From Acidobacteriota bacterium (GTDB taxonomy: Bacteria > Acidobacteriota > Blastocatellia > RBC074), in NCBI GenBank assembly GCA_018268995.1, contig JAFDVL010000102.1:85696-149695 (forward strand): a stretch of 64,000 bases of DNA, written 5' to 3'. The translations under genes and the position numbers were made by a program. How positions within the stretch are numbered: position 1 is the first letter of the stretch; each line of letters begins with the position of its first letter. The notes beneath the pieces were generated by a model. It had not been told where the DNA came from and ran no database searches. It was given only the letters and a program-made list of their open reading frames with translations. This document shows, piece by piece, positions 50,172 through 58,716 of the stretch.

Positions 50172-52556
50172 ATCCGTAACCTGTACGCGAATGGTGTTGG
50201 CGTTCGGGCCATCCAGATTGATTGCCGAAAAAGAGACGCTCTGCCCTGGGGTCTCGAAACTTCCATTGTTGTCCAAATCCCAGGCATAACTCAGCGCATT
50301 GCCATCAGGATCAGAACCTGTAGCGGTGACGTTGATTGTGCCGCCTTCGTTTACGGTGTAAGGCCCGACAGCGCTGACGAGGGGGGGATTATTTGATTCG
50401 CCGATGATGGCAAAGAAAGCATCCTGCACACCGGCAAAAGTTGGCTGAAATCCGTTGACGATGGGAAGCACCGTAGAAGTTGTTCCACCTGCGACATAGG
50501 CCCGGCCTGAATTATCTACAGCAATGCTGACTAAAGATGCATTTGACGGCAGGACAAATGAATAGAGCTTCGCCGCACCCGTCGAGTTAATTTTGGTGAC
50601 AGCCCAACTGCCAGAAACATAGATATTATTTAGTGAATCCAGCGCCACGGCTTCGCCCACCACATCTGCACATCCACCACCCAAATACGTCGAGATTTGA
50701 CGTACGCCTGCGCTATCCAACTTGACTAGAAATCTATTATCCACACAACCGTTCAACGCTGGCTCTAACGCATTCAGAGTCGGGAAATCAGTAGAAGGCG
50801 TCAGACCAGTGACATACGCATTGCCTGCCGCATCTACGGCGACGCCCTGCGCTGTTTCTCTGCCGCCGGAATAATACGGCTGTCCGCTGCTTCCTCCCAG
50901 ATATGTGGAATACACCAGCCCTGTCCCTGTCGGATTCAGCTTCAGCGCGAACGCATCGGTGAAACCGCCGCCATAAACTGGCTGCACGGCATTGAGCGTG
51001 GGGAAAGCTGTCGAACTCGTCAGCCCTGTCACGATGGCATTGCCGCTCGAATCTACTGCAATCCCCTGCCCCTGTTCATCTCCGGGGCTGCCGATGAAGG
51101 TGGAATAGGTCAAGCTGCCGGTCGCGTTAATCTTTGTCGCAAACGCCTCGTACGAACCATTGTGCGTCGTCTGATATGCGCCACTTGTAGTTGGGAAGGC
51201 GCAGGTCGCGCAGGCAGCATAGGACAACGTCCAACCTGTCAGATACACACTGTCTGCCGGGCCAATCGCAACGTCGGTCGAAGTTTCCGTATACCAACCG
51301 CCCAGGTACGTTGAAAAAATCAGCCCTGAGCCTGTTGCATTCAGTTTCGTCACAAAAACATCTGAAACTCCAGCAAAAGTCGGTTGTAACGGGTTCATTA
51401 AGGGGAAAGAGTTGGCGCAGGTGTCACCAACGACGACCGCATTGCCTCCGCTGTCTACGGCAATATCCAACGCATTGGCGCAGCCATTCGCGCCGCCTAG
51501 ATAGGTCGCATAAATGATCGAAGAATTGGCTGGATTGAACTTGATGACAAACGCATTGTCGCCCACACTTGCCGTCGGCAATAAAGCATTGGCTGTCGGG
51601 AAATCAAGTGATCGGGTATAGCCGGTGACATACGCCATTCCAGCAGAATCAACAGCGACACCGTGTGCTTCGTCGAAATCTGTACCGCCAAGATAGGTCG
51701 AATAAAGTACAACAATTGGATCAATGACCAGCGGCTTACGCACATCATAATCACCAACTTGAAAACCAACCTGATTGTTTTTCTGTATCACATAGCCGCC
51801 AGCAATCTTGACCTTTTTTCCGTCGAATTCCTGATAAATGGATGGCTTTGTCCACTGCACATCACGCGCTTTCGTTTTGATAATCAGGTCCCCATCATGA
51901 TTCAGTTCCAGGTCTTCCGCGCCTGAAATCCGCATTTGAATGTGATCAGGCTTCGCTCCGGGCGCAACAATGAAATCAAATTCAAGTTGCTGTTGAGTGC
52001 CGTAATAAACCAGATCAATGCCGGGATACACCGCTTTGTATTGCACCTTGCTGTACTGCGGAACATCCGTGCGCCATTGTTTTGGGTCGTGTCCGATGAA
52101 GTAATTGCTTTTGCCAGGCAAGAGATTCGTTCCTTCGATCAAGGCTGAGGAACTCGCACCAACCAGTTTCATTCGCATCGTGTCCACGGGTTGATTGGAA
52201 GTCGCCTCTGTTTGCGAGACGTTGCGGAATTGAAACACAGTGTCAGCCGAGGTCAGGAAGAGATCGTAGCCCCCGCCTCGCGCTTTAAATCGGACAGGTT
52301 TCTCAAACTGTCCCTGATTGGCTTCAAAATACAGCGGAAGTTTTCCATATTCCGCCAGCATTTTTCCGTCGCGGTGTCTGAGCTGAGAGGCCTTCGCTGC
52401 CGGAGGCGTTCCGGCCTCACTGACAAGCTTCGCTCCTGGCAATTTGCGATGATTTCCAGCCTGCACATAAAAAGTGAATGACATCCAGACCATCAAAACC
52501 AAAATGGTTAGGAAAGTGATGCTGTAGTAGTTTCTGCGTATGGTTTCCTGGCTCAT
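50121..52556 (-). CDS. SBBP beta-propeller repeat protein with PKD domain, 3'-truncated
   Basis: An exported/cell-surface protein of about 811 residues. From the ATG at 52556 an N-terminal membrane segment (SITFLTILVLMVWMSFTFYV) is followed by the DUF7948-type domain (LPLYFEANQGQFEKPVRFKARGGGYDLFLT), then some nine SBBP repeats (YSTYLGG...GVAVDSAGMAYVTGYT pattern), then a PKD domain (GPYTVNEGGTINVTATGSDPDGNALSYAWDLDNNGSFETPGQ). The PKD domain breaks off after VTDSGGLSA, where its last strand should continue, and ends in unrelated residues antisense to the TPR gene. A 5'-ward in-frame ATG at 52607 is possible. Probably a truncated adhesin or matrix protein; it may still be exported. Confidence 0.78.
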   Translation of the reverse strand: MSQETIRRNYYSITFLTILVLMVWMSFTFYVQAGNHRKLPGAKLVSEAGTPPAAKASQLRHRDGKMLAEYGKLPLYFEANQGQFEKPVRFKARGGGYDLFLTSADTVFQFRNVSQTEATSNQPVDTMRMKLVGASSSALIEGTNLLPGKSNYFIGHDPKQWRTDVPQYSKVQYKAVYPGIDLVYYGTQQQLEFDFIVAPGAKPDHIQMRISGAEDLELNHDGDLIIKTKARDVQWTKPSIYQEFDGKKVKIAGGYVIQKNNQVGFQVGDYDVRKPLVIDPIVVLYSTYLGGTDFDEAHGVAVDSAGMAYVTGYTRSLDFPTANALLPTASVGDNAFVIKFNPANSSIIYATYLGGANGCANALDIAVDSGGNAVVVGDTCANSFPLMNPLQPTFAGVSDVFVTKLNATGSGLIFSTYLGGWYTETSTDVAIGPADSVYLTGWTLSYAACATCAFPTTSGAYQTTHNGSYEAFATKINATGSLTYSTFIGSPGDEQGQGIAVDSSGNAIVTGLTSSTAFPTLNAVQPVYGGGFTDAFALKLNPTGTGLVYSTYLGGSSGQPYYSGGRETAQGVAVDAAGNAYVTGLTPSTDFPTLNALEPALNGCVDNRFLVKLDSAGVRQISTYLGGGCADVVGEAVALDSLNNIYVSGSWAVTKINSTGAAKLYSFVLPSNASLVSIAVDNSGRAYVAGGTTSTVLPIVNGFQPTFAGVQDAFFAIIGESNNPPLVSAVGPYTVNEGGTINVTATGSDPDGNALSYAWDLDNNGSFETPGQSVSFSAINLDGPNANTIRVQVTDSGGLSAICGAEFFAYL

Positions 52557-52913
52557 GTTTTTCCCTGATTTGATCCGCAATGGATACGGTGATTTGAATG
52601 GTTTGCGAAGCATCACAAAGACGCACTGCTCGGCCTGTCTATTGGCTAGCAATAGCACCGCGTTGCGTCAACGATAGCGCTTCAGAATTTTGCTTTCACC
52701 TTATTCATGTGACATCAAGAACAGGAAAGGATCATGGGACTTCATATTTTTTCGGCGGGTATTGAGAATAATTCGATTACAACCTATAAACCTTCCTCGG
52801 TCATAGAGAGTGTCTGGGAATTCAGTCAGATACCGATCCTCCGCAGCTAATTTCCAAACACGGTTGTAAAGAAAGGCAGCTGCCTTGAAGCAAATTATCC
52901 GGGGTCATTCATT

Positions 52914-53726
52914 ATGCTTTTTGCTGATATTCATCTTGCTCGCCGATTGGAACTGACCAACACGTTGGAATGTGTGGAATATGCGCGTGCCCATGCTCGG
53001 CTGTTCCCGGATTCTGGATCGCTGTCTATTCCACTAATGGGAGGATTTGCGACCTACGCAGGTGCAGATTCGCCGATTACGCAAGCCTTCGGTCTGGGGC
53101 TGCAAGGCGTTGTCAGTGAATCCGAAGTAGATGAACTGGAGGATTTCTATTTCAGCCGTCGAGTGGCGGTCAACATTGAGCTGTGCCCCTTGGCAGATGT
53201 CACATTAATTGAAATCCTGATGCGTCGTGGTTACCGCATTATTGAAACCAGTAACGTCTTGTATCAGGAACTTAACACGTTCAGATCAGCGCAATCGGCT
53301 CAAGCCACGGTAAGGATTCCAGGGCCAGATGAAGAAGAAAAATGGGCAAAGACCATCGCACGGGGCTTTGTTGAAGATGAAGAACCACATCCAATTATGA
53401 TCGAACTAGGGCGGACGATTTTTCAGTCGGAGAATTCTGTTCCTTTTCTGGTTGAAGTAGAAGGACAACCGGCAGGCGGCGGCGGAGTTTCGATTTCCAA
53501 TGGCGTAGCAGATTTCTATGGGCAAGCAACAATTCCAGCATTTCGGCGGCGCGGCGTACAATCAGCGTTGATTCAGGCCAGCTTGTCTTATGCCAAAGAA
53601 CAAGGTTGTGAAATTGCAATGGGAACGACCATGTGCGGCACAACCTCGCAACATAATTTTGAGCGAAATGGTTTCCGTATTTGCTATTCGCGGATCAAGC
53701 TGATGCGGGAATGGCCGGGGGAATAA
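52914..53726 (+). CDS. GNAT-family N-acetyltransferase
   Basis: The C-terminal half (from about residue 120) is a GNAT domain: VPFLVEVEGQPAGGGGVSI (strand 4), motif A in TIPAFRRRGVQSALIQASLSYAKEQGCE, where R-R-x-G-V-Q-S binds the acetyl-CoA pyrophosphate, and NFERNGFRICYSRIKLM. The N-terminal 115 residues form a divergent second half, as in two-domain GNATs. No targeting signal. It is convergent with a membrane gene, 2 bases apart. The acceptor substrate cannot be inferred. Confidence 0.88.
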   Translation: MLFADIHLARRLELTNTLECVEYARAHARLFPDSGSLSIPLMGGFATYAGADSPITQAFGLGLQGVVSESEVDELEDFYFSRRVAVNIELCPLADVTLIEILMRRGYRIIETSNVLYQELNTFRSAQSAQATVRIPGPDEEEKWAKTIARGFVEDEEPHPIMIELGRTIFQSENSVPFLVEVEGQPAGGGGVSISNGVADFYGQATIPAFRRRGVQSALIQASLSYAKEQGCEIAMGTTMCGTTSQHNFERNGFRICYSRIKLMREWPGE

Positions 53727-53728
53727 GT

Positions 53729-54178
53729 TCAAACAATCCCACGTAATTTTCCAGCAATGTAGGGAGAGAACATCAGGATCAGCATGCCAAATGGCAGCAA
53801 ACCGCCGTGCATTAAATCGTAATCGGATAGCACCCGCTCCCAGGAAAGCCCCAAAATTGCGCGTCCCAAAATCAATTCAAACGCAATTGTCAGCACCAGC
53901 CAGAAGACGCCAATGAAGAGCAATTCTGTGATACGGCACGCCTTCAACCAATGCACAAAAATAAATGCGATAGTACAAATGATCATGGCTCCGCTGAAGA
54001 CTGCGATTTGACGAGCACGAAAATCTCCGACGCGTGGTTCTAGCAACAAAACCCGCAAGATGCCATGAATAAACTCTGCCCCAATGATGACCAGCCAGAT
54101 AACGAATGCACGCCAGGCGATTTCCAGCCATTGACGATTCATTTCACGCGTTGGAATCGGGACAGTAATAGTGTTCAT
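53729..54178 (-). CDS. unknown four-helix membrane protein
   Basis: The 149-residue product has four hydrophobic segments (about 22-45, 58-80, 88-108, 120-140), with GAEFIHGILRVLLLEPRVGDFRARQIAVFSG between the first two. No family name comes to mind. It begins 4 bases after the stop of the next membrane gene and thus forms an operon with it and the DUF2867 gene. The start at 54178 gives MNTITVPIPTREMN; an upstream in-frame start would overlap its neighbour. Confidence 0.7.
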   Translation of the reverse strand: MNTITVPIPTREMNRQWLEIAWRAFVIWLVIIGAEFIHGILRVLLLEPRVGDFRARQIAVFSGAMIICTIAFIFVHWLKACRITELLFIGVFWLVLTIAFELILGRAILGLSWERVLSDYDLMHGGLLPFGMLILMFSPYIAGKLRGIV

Positions 54179-54182
54179 ATGC

Positions 54183-54890
54183 TTAATATTGGTCTCTGAG
54201 TAATCCAATGAGCACCAATCCATGAATCGCACCAACAACAGCGCCTGTAATCAACAACGTCACCGCAATCAAAAAGAAGATCGGCAAACCTTGCGTGCCT
54301 TGCGGGATAACGCCAGCCCCCACAAAAACCAATGGCATCCCAACCGCCCAGGCAAAGGCATTTGCCGTAATCCATTTGTTTGTGTGCTTCAGGTATTTAC
54401 GCAGAATCAACCATTGCGTCATGCCTAATGCCACCCCCAACCCCAAGCCCATCAAGGCCGCCAGGGAAAATTTTGCGATGGGGCTGATCTCCGCCGGAGG
54501 AGAGGCGATGGCAGTTTCCTGCAATGCGATGAGCGTGCTGGGAATCATTCCCAGTCCCCAGGCGATCACTGCGCCGATGGCGGTAGCTTTCATCCAATCG
54601 CAGCGCGGTAATCGTCGCATAAAAGGATGCATCGCATACCATTGGGCATAACCGAGAATCAGCCCTTCCCCCGCGCCCAGCAAGATTGTCAGCGCAGTAA
54701 AACAGAGCACCGCCAGTGACGTTCTCGGTTCCCCGAAATACCACAGCATCCCGCCTGCAATCGCAGCGACTAATCCGAGTCCGATCATTTCGCCCAGTGC
54801 ATTCGCTGCGATCCAGCGCGCGTACAGATGATCCATTCTGACTTCTTCCCCTGGCATCAACAGGAATGACTGTGAGGTTCTTTGAATCAT
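54183..54890 (-). CDS. unknown polytopic membrane protein with internal repeat
   Basis: The 235-residue protein has about six membrane helices rich in Gly and Ala and two similar halves: GEGLILGYAQWYAMHPFMRRLPRCDWMKATAIGAVIAWGLGMIP and GVALGMTQWLILRKYLKHTNKWITANAFAWAVGMPL, each with a G...QW motif. Such duplicated QW membrane proteins are common in cyanobacteria and other phyla without known function. AAAGGA precedes the ATG by 5 bases. It is co-directional with and nearly touches genes on both sides. Confidence 0.7.
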   Translation of the reverse strand: MIQRTSQSFLLMPGEEVRMDHLYARWIAANALGEMIGLGLVAAIAGGMLWYFGEPRTSLAVLCFTALTILLGAGEGLILGYAQWYAMHPFMRRLPRCDWMKATAIGAVIAWGLGMIPSTLIALQETAIASPPAEISPIAKFSLAALMGLGLGVALGMTQWLILRKYLKHTNKWITANAFAWAVGMPLVFVGAGVIPQGTQGLPIFFLIAVTLLITGAVVGAIHGLVLIGLLRDQY

Positions 54891-54902
54891 ACTGTCCTTT
54901 CA

Positions 54903-55523
54903 TCATGGATGGCGATGCTTTGGCAAATACCGCATGCCCGTTTGCGAGGGAAAATGTTGTTCCCAGCGCCGTTTGATTGATCGAAACATTGCGGGGTAAA
55001 TAATCCATTTCAGCATCGGAGTAATCAGTGCCATATAAATCGGCGTGAACCAATTAATCTTCTTCACATAAACGGCAACCCACAGCACATATCCGGTGGC
55101 CGCACGTTCCATCGCCAGCACCCAAAAACAATGCACCGTGCGATTGATAATTTCGCCCAGCATTTCATTTTCAAATTGATAGAGAATCCGCGAAATACCT
55201 GCGGGTTTCCCCGGCTCGACGACGGAGCGACGGCGATCTTCCGGGCTTAAATGTGGCAGATAAGTATGCTGCTTAATCAGATCGGGCACTTCATCCCAAT
55301 GAAAAATACGCCCGATCAGGCCACGCAAATCAAACAGGGCTTTGGTGACAGGCCCGATGTTCACCTCTTCCTCGCCACCAAACCCGACGATATTTCCGAG
55401 TTCCTGAATCGTCAGACCGAGTTTCCCCCCCGGCAAGTCAATGCGCTCTAAGGTGCGGATAGGAACATCAGAAAGGAACTGATGAACCCGGAAGAGCTTC
55501 TTTTGGTAAATTGCGTTCTTCAT
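54903..55523 (-). CDS. DUF2867-family protein
   Basis: The 206-residue protein has the START-like landmarks of DUF2867: RIDLPGGKLGLTIQELGN near 28, ALFDLRGLIGRIFHWDEVPD near 60, and RILYQFENEMLGEIINRTVHCFWVLAM near 112. A hydrophobic segment near 150-175 (YVKKINWFTPIYMALITPMLKWIIYP) could contact a membrane. The ATG at 55523 has AGGAG at 8 bases; a longer start 9 codons upstream is rejected. First gene of a three-gene operon with two membrane proteins. Function unknown. Confidence 0.75.
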   Translation of the reverse strand: MKNAIYQKKLFRVHQFLSDVPIRTLERIDLPGGKLGLTIQELGNIVGFGGEEEVNIGPVTKALFDLRGLIGRIFHWDEVPDLIKQHTYLPHLSPEDRRRSVVEPGKPAGISRILYQFENEMLGEIINRTVHCFWVLAMERAATGYVLWVAVYVKKINWFTPIYMALITPMLKWIIYPAMFRSIKRRWEQHFPSQTGMRYLPKHRHP

Positions 55524-55605
55524 AAATTTGACTCCTGATTGCCTTATCACAGGCTGTCATTCATTCCGCTCTCTCAACGGAAAAGAAATTCAGGAAAGAT
55601 TCCAA

Positions 55606-56235
55606 TTAGCTCCCTTGCCCTGCTGGCGCGGATTTTCCCTGCAATCGAACGGTGCTTGCCTGTAATCCTTTTTCGCCTTGCGCTTCGACATAAGTCACAA
55701 CTGCGCCGGGTGCTAATTGATCAAAGGTCACATTCAGCAAACTGTTTCGATGAAAATAGATTTCTTCGCCTTCCGGCGTTTGCAAAAACCCATAATCTTT
55801 TTCGGGGAATAGCCTGCTGACTGTGGCTAAGGGTTGCGATTGATGCTGCTTGATTTCTCTTTTTTGTTTTCGGGCAAATTGCTGAAGTTGTCGGCGTAGT
55901 GTCTTAAAGGCATCACGGATGACAAGATAAGCGTCCTTACGCGGTGCTTCAACATTTTGCTTTTTCGAGCGCACCGCTTCCGCCGTCTTTTGCAGCGAAC
56001 CGTGCAAACTAGGCTCATGATTTACGACAATCTCTCCGCCGGGAACACCAAGATCAATGCGGATATGAATCGGAATTCCACGCTGATGATGGCGATGGGG
56101 AGTTTCTACCATAACGCGACAACTAATAATCTGATCATAGAAAGTTTCCAGTTTAGCGACTTCTTCGTGAATGCAGGTTTCTACAGCTTCAGACGATTTC
56201 ATGTTGCGAAATGTAATCTGTGTTGGAAGTTTCAT
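55606..56235 (-). CDS. HPF/RaiA-like ribosome-hibernation domain fused to a cold-shock domain
   Basis: The N-terminal part (1-110) resembles HPF/RaiA: MKLPTQITFRNMKSSEAVETCIHEEVAKLETFYDQIISCRVMVE, then IHIRIDLGVPGGEIVVNHEP, and a basic helix (RDAFKTLRRQLQQFARKQKREIKQ). The C-terminal part (about 135-200) is a cold-shock domain: ATVSRLFPEKDYGFLQTPEGEEIYFHRNSLL with RNP1/RNP2-like aromatics and GEKGLQASTVRL. The fused architecture would bind ribosomes and RNA together, probably under stress. GAGGA lies upstream of the ATG. Each domain is recognisable by its own motifs; fused function is inference. Confidence 0.88.
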   Translation of the reverse strand: MKLPTQITFRNMKSSEAVETCIHEEVAKLETFYDQIISCRVMVETPHRHHQRGIPIHIRIDLGVPGGEIVVNHEPSLHGSLQKTAEAVRSKKQNVEAPRKDAYLVIRDAFKTLRRQLQQFARKQKREIKQHQSQPLATVSRLFPEKDYGFLQTPEGEEIYFHRNSLLNVTFDQLAPGAVVTYVEAQGEKGLQASTVRLQGKSAPAGQGS

Positions 56236-56609
56236 AATCAGTCCTCTTTCCCTTCAAATATCAACTACTTCTACCCGTGCTGTAGCAATTGCAAAGCCAG
56301 ACGCAGAATGCCCCCTAATCGGCAAAATATCGGCATCTGATCGTGCAATTTCACACACCTTGCCACATCTGTTGAGGAACTTTCCCTAATTGATCGGTGC
56401 AGGATTAAAATTGAGGAAGCAGGGATTTTGGCGGGGAAAAAGGAGAACCGTTGCTAAGGAGCTAAGATTTGATCCTTCCCACAATCTAACTATCACGATG
56501 CTTAGGTGGAATTGGAAATACGGATGGTTTGCGTTTTCTCAAGAGCCCAGTCGTTGACGGCTGGGGAGAGAACGAGGAATGATTGAAAGACGAATCGTGA
56601 CAGTCAGAA
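56236..56609. other. 374-base intergenic region with one repeat copy
   Basis: No gene is seen. It contains the 34-base repeat at 56534-56567 and no obvious terminator. Promoters for the hibernation-factor gene (minus strand) must start here, but I cannot pick one with confidence. Confidence 0.5.
56534..56567. repeat. second copy of the 34-base hairpin repeat
   Basis: Identical, base for base, to 48873-48906. Its core is an imperfect palindrome (CCCAG-CGT / ACG-CTGGG). The two copies, 7.6 kb apart in otherwise unrelated intergenic sequence, define a dispersed repeat family. Confidence 0.85.
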
Positions 56610-57401
56610 TTACAGATTCTTCAGCCAGATATTTCGGTATTCGACTTTCATCGGCGGCCCAACGTGCATCTGGAAGCCAATCAATCCACCCATTGCGCGT
56701 TCTGCCGGATCATCATCCACCGTTTCTGACATCAGATGTCCGTTGAGAATATGCGTAAGCCGATTGCCGCGCGCGATGATGTGCAGTTGATTCCAATCAC
56801 CGTTTTTGATCGCCGCTTTGAGGTCGTCTCCGCCGCGTAAATTGGCGATGATGCGTTTCTTTCCACCCGGCGAAATCTGCGTCATTTGCCCACGCATTGC
56901 CAGGAAGCCACGTCCGCGCTCTTCGTACAATTGCCCGGTGTAAACGTTCGCAAAATCAATATCGGCCTGATAGCCCTTCAGCACCCATTTGCCGACGTCG
57001 GGCAACTCCTGACTACGGTACTGCACGCCGCTGTTCGTGGAATTGAGACGATATTCGAGCTTCAATTCAAAATCACCTGGCTGGCTGCCGCGATAGATGA
57101 TGAATGTGTTGGCTTTGAGCTGCTTGTCGGCAGTGCTTTCGCCAACAATAGCTTCGTTTTCGACGCGCCAGGCTTCGGGATTGCCGTCCCAACCTTTCAG
57201 CGTTTTGCCATCGAAGATTTGCTCAAATCCAGTGTGATCATCAGGCGTCATCGCTTCGATCCCTGTGCGCATTCCACCACCGGGTGGGCGGCCCTGTCCA
57301 GGCTGTCCACCTTGCGGCGCCGGGCTTTGTTGGGCGATGACCGCGAACGCCAGGAGTGTTGCCGCGAACAGAGTGGTGGTGATGAAGGTGAGTTTTTTCA
57401 T
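56610..57401 (-). CDS. exported DUF1080 protein (3-keto-disaccharide hydrolase domain family)
   Basis: A signal peptide (MKKLTFITTTLFAATLLAFAVIA-Q) is followed by a Pro/Gly/Gln-rich linker and a concanavalin-like beta-sandwich: FEQIFDGKTLKGWDGNPEAWRVENEAIVG near 60-90, GDFELKLEYRLNSTNSGVQYRS near 110-130, and DWNQLHIIARGNRLTHILNGHLMSE near 205. DUF1080 proteins are concentrated in Planctomycetes, Verrucomicrobia and Acidobacteria and occur beside sugar oxidoreductases, as here. The family is linked to cleavage of 3-keto glycosides. Last gene before a fold-back repeat on its 5' side. Confidence 0.9.
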   Translation of the reverse strand: MKKLTFITTTLFAATLLAFAVIAQQSPAPQGGQPGQGRPPGGGMRTGIEAMTPDDHTGFEQIFDGKTLKGWDGNPEAWRVENEAIVGESTADKQLKANTFIIYRGSQPGDFELKLEYRLNSTNSGVQYRSQELPDVGKWVLKGYQADIDFANVYTGQLYEERGRGFLAMRGQMTQISPGGKKRIIANLRGGDDLKAAIKNGDWNQLHIIARGNRLTHILNGHLMSETVDDDPAERAMGGLIGFQMHVGPPMKVEYRNIWLKNL

Positions 57402-57417
57402 GGTAACTCTCCGAATC

Positions 57418-57520
57418 TTTTTCCATTTTCCACTTTTGATTTTTCATTTGTCAGGGTGTGCTGTTGCGTTGCCACCGATGAAAAATGAGAAATGACAAAC
57501 GGAAAATGGAAAATGAAATG
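57418..57520. repeat. AT-rich fold-back repeat before DUF1080
   Basis: TTTTCCATTTTCC and TTTGTCA in the left part recur as their complements in the right part, with an inner second pair built of CATTTTTCATC-like sequence. It closely resembles the element at 63476-63581, and the two lie at the two ends of the sugar cluster. Confidence 0.6.
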
Positions 57521-57537
57521 GGGTTGTAGCGATGAGA

Positions 57538-58683
57538 TTAAGCCTCGCCGACGGCTTCCCATTGCCGTGTCTGCGCCGACTTCAGCACCGCATCGCACAC
57601 CAAATCCGTCGCCAAGCCATCGCGGAACGTGGGCGGGCAAGGTTTGCCTTCACCTACCGCCGTCACGAAATCAGCGAATTGATGCGTGAAGGTGTGCTCG
57701 TAGCCAATCTGCAACCCAGGGACCCACCAATGCTTCATGTACGGTTGATCGCCGTCCGTGATATGAACGTTGCGCCAGCCACGCACAATGCTTTCGTCGC
57801 GGTGATCGAAGTATTGCAAACGATGCAAGTCGTGCAAATCCCAAAATGCGGAGCAATGTTCGCCGTTAATTTCCAGCGTGTAGAGCGCCTTGTGTCCGCG
57901 CGCATACCGCGTCGCTTCAAACATCGCCAGCGAACCGTTCGCAAAGCGGCAGAGGAACGAACTGGCATCATCAATTCCGACGGCTTGGACTTCGCCTGTC
58001 AAGTTGTGTTTGCGCTCTTTGATGAACGTTTCGGTCATCGCTACGACTTCGGTAATCGGGCCGTTCAGCCACATCGCGGTATCAATGTTGTGCGCAAGCA
58101 AATCACCCGTGACGCCGCTGCCTGCGACCGAAACATCCAAGCGCCACAAGCCTTCACCACCCTGCGGCAAATCCTGCGAAATCGTCCAGTCCTGCAAAAA
58201 CTTCGCGCGGTAATGGAAGATGCGACCGAAGCGCCCGTCGTCCAGCATTTGCTTGAGCATTGTGACTGCCGGAACGCGACGATAGTTGTACCAAACCGCA
58301 TTCGGAACCTTCGCCTCTTCGACCGCTTCGACCATCGTGCGCGCTTCTTCCGCCGTACGCCCCAGCGGCTTTTCGCACATCACCATTTTGCCTGCTTGCG
58401 CCGCCGCGATGGCGATTTCTGCGTGCGTGTCATTCGGGCTGGCGATGTCAATCAGGTCAATGTCATCACGCTCAATCAGCTTGCGCCAATCCGTCTCGGC
58501 AGATTCATAGCCCCAGTTGTTGGCGAATGCCTGCACGCGCTCAGGATTGCGTGCGCACACGGCTTTTAGCACGGGCTGAAACGGCAGATCAAAGAAACGT
58601 CCGGCTTGCAGAAAGGCGTTGGAATGCGTGCGCCCCATGAAACCGTAACCGACTAATCCGATGTTGAGTTGTTTTTTGGTCAT
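57538..58683 (-). CDS. Gfo/Idh/MocA-family oxidoreductase
   Basis: NAD(P)-dependent sugar or inositol dehydrogenase. The 381-residue product has the Rossmann dinucleotide motif IGLVGYGFMGRTHSNAF at the N-terminus, the EKP catalytic-lysine motif in VMCEKPLGRTAEEA near 95, and the C-terminal beta-sheet domain with DLLAHNIDTAMWLNGPITEV near 185 (conserved D...H). The ATG at 58683 is preferred over an in-frame TTG 4 codons earlier. It follows the AT-rich channel gene and is separated from DUF1080 by the repeat at 57418. Substrate is likely a hexose or 3-keto-sugar. Confidence 0.93.
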   Translation of the reverse strand: MTKKQLNIGLVGYGFMGRTHSNAFLQAGRFFDLPFQPVLKAVCARNPERVQAFANNWGYESAETDWRKLIERDDIDLIDIASPNDTHAEIAIAAAQAGKMVMCEKPLGRTAEEARTMVEAVEEAKVPNAVWYNYRRVPAVTMLKQMLDDGRFGRIFHYRAKFLQDWTISQDLPQGGEGLWRLDVSVAGSGVTGDLLAHNIDTAMWLNGPITEVVAMTETFIKERKHNLTGEVQAVGIDDASSFLCRFANGSLAMFEATRYARGHKALYTLEINGEHCSAFWDLHDLHRLQYFDHRDESIVRGWRNVHITDGDQPYMKHWWVPGLQIGYEHTFTHQFADFVTAVGEGKPCPPTFRDGLATDLVCDAVLKSAQTRQWEAVGEA

Positions 58684-58716
58684 AAATGGTCTCAAAAAGC
58701 CTGCTGCCTTAAATAT

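Noticed and set aside
52702..52905. Minus-strand open stretch of about 65 codons upstream of the SBBP gene (includes a FLYNRVWKLAAEDRYL-like segment)
   Set aside because: No start codon after the preceding stop, no Shine-Dalgarno and no recognised family; could be a gene remnant but cannot be supported.
57532..58569. 345-codon open frame on the plus strand opposite the Gfo/Idh gene
   Set aside because: Arginine- and histidine-rich antisense shadow with no family motif; the minus-strand protein has intact Rossmann and EKP motifs.
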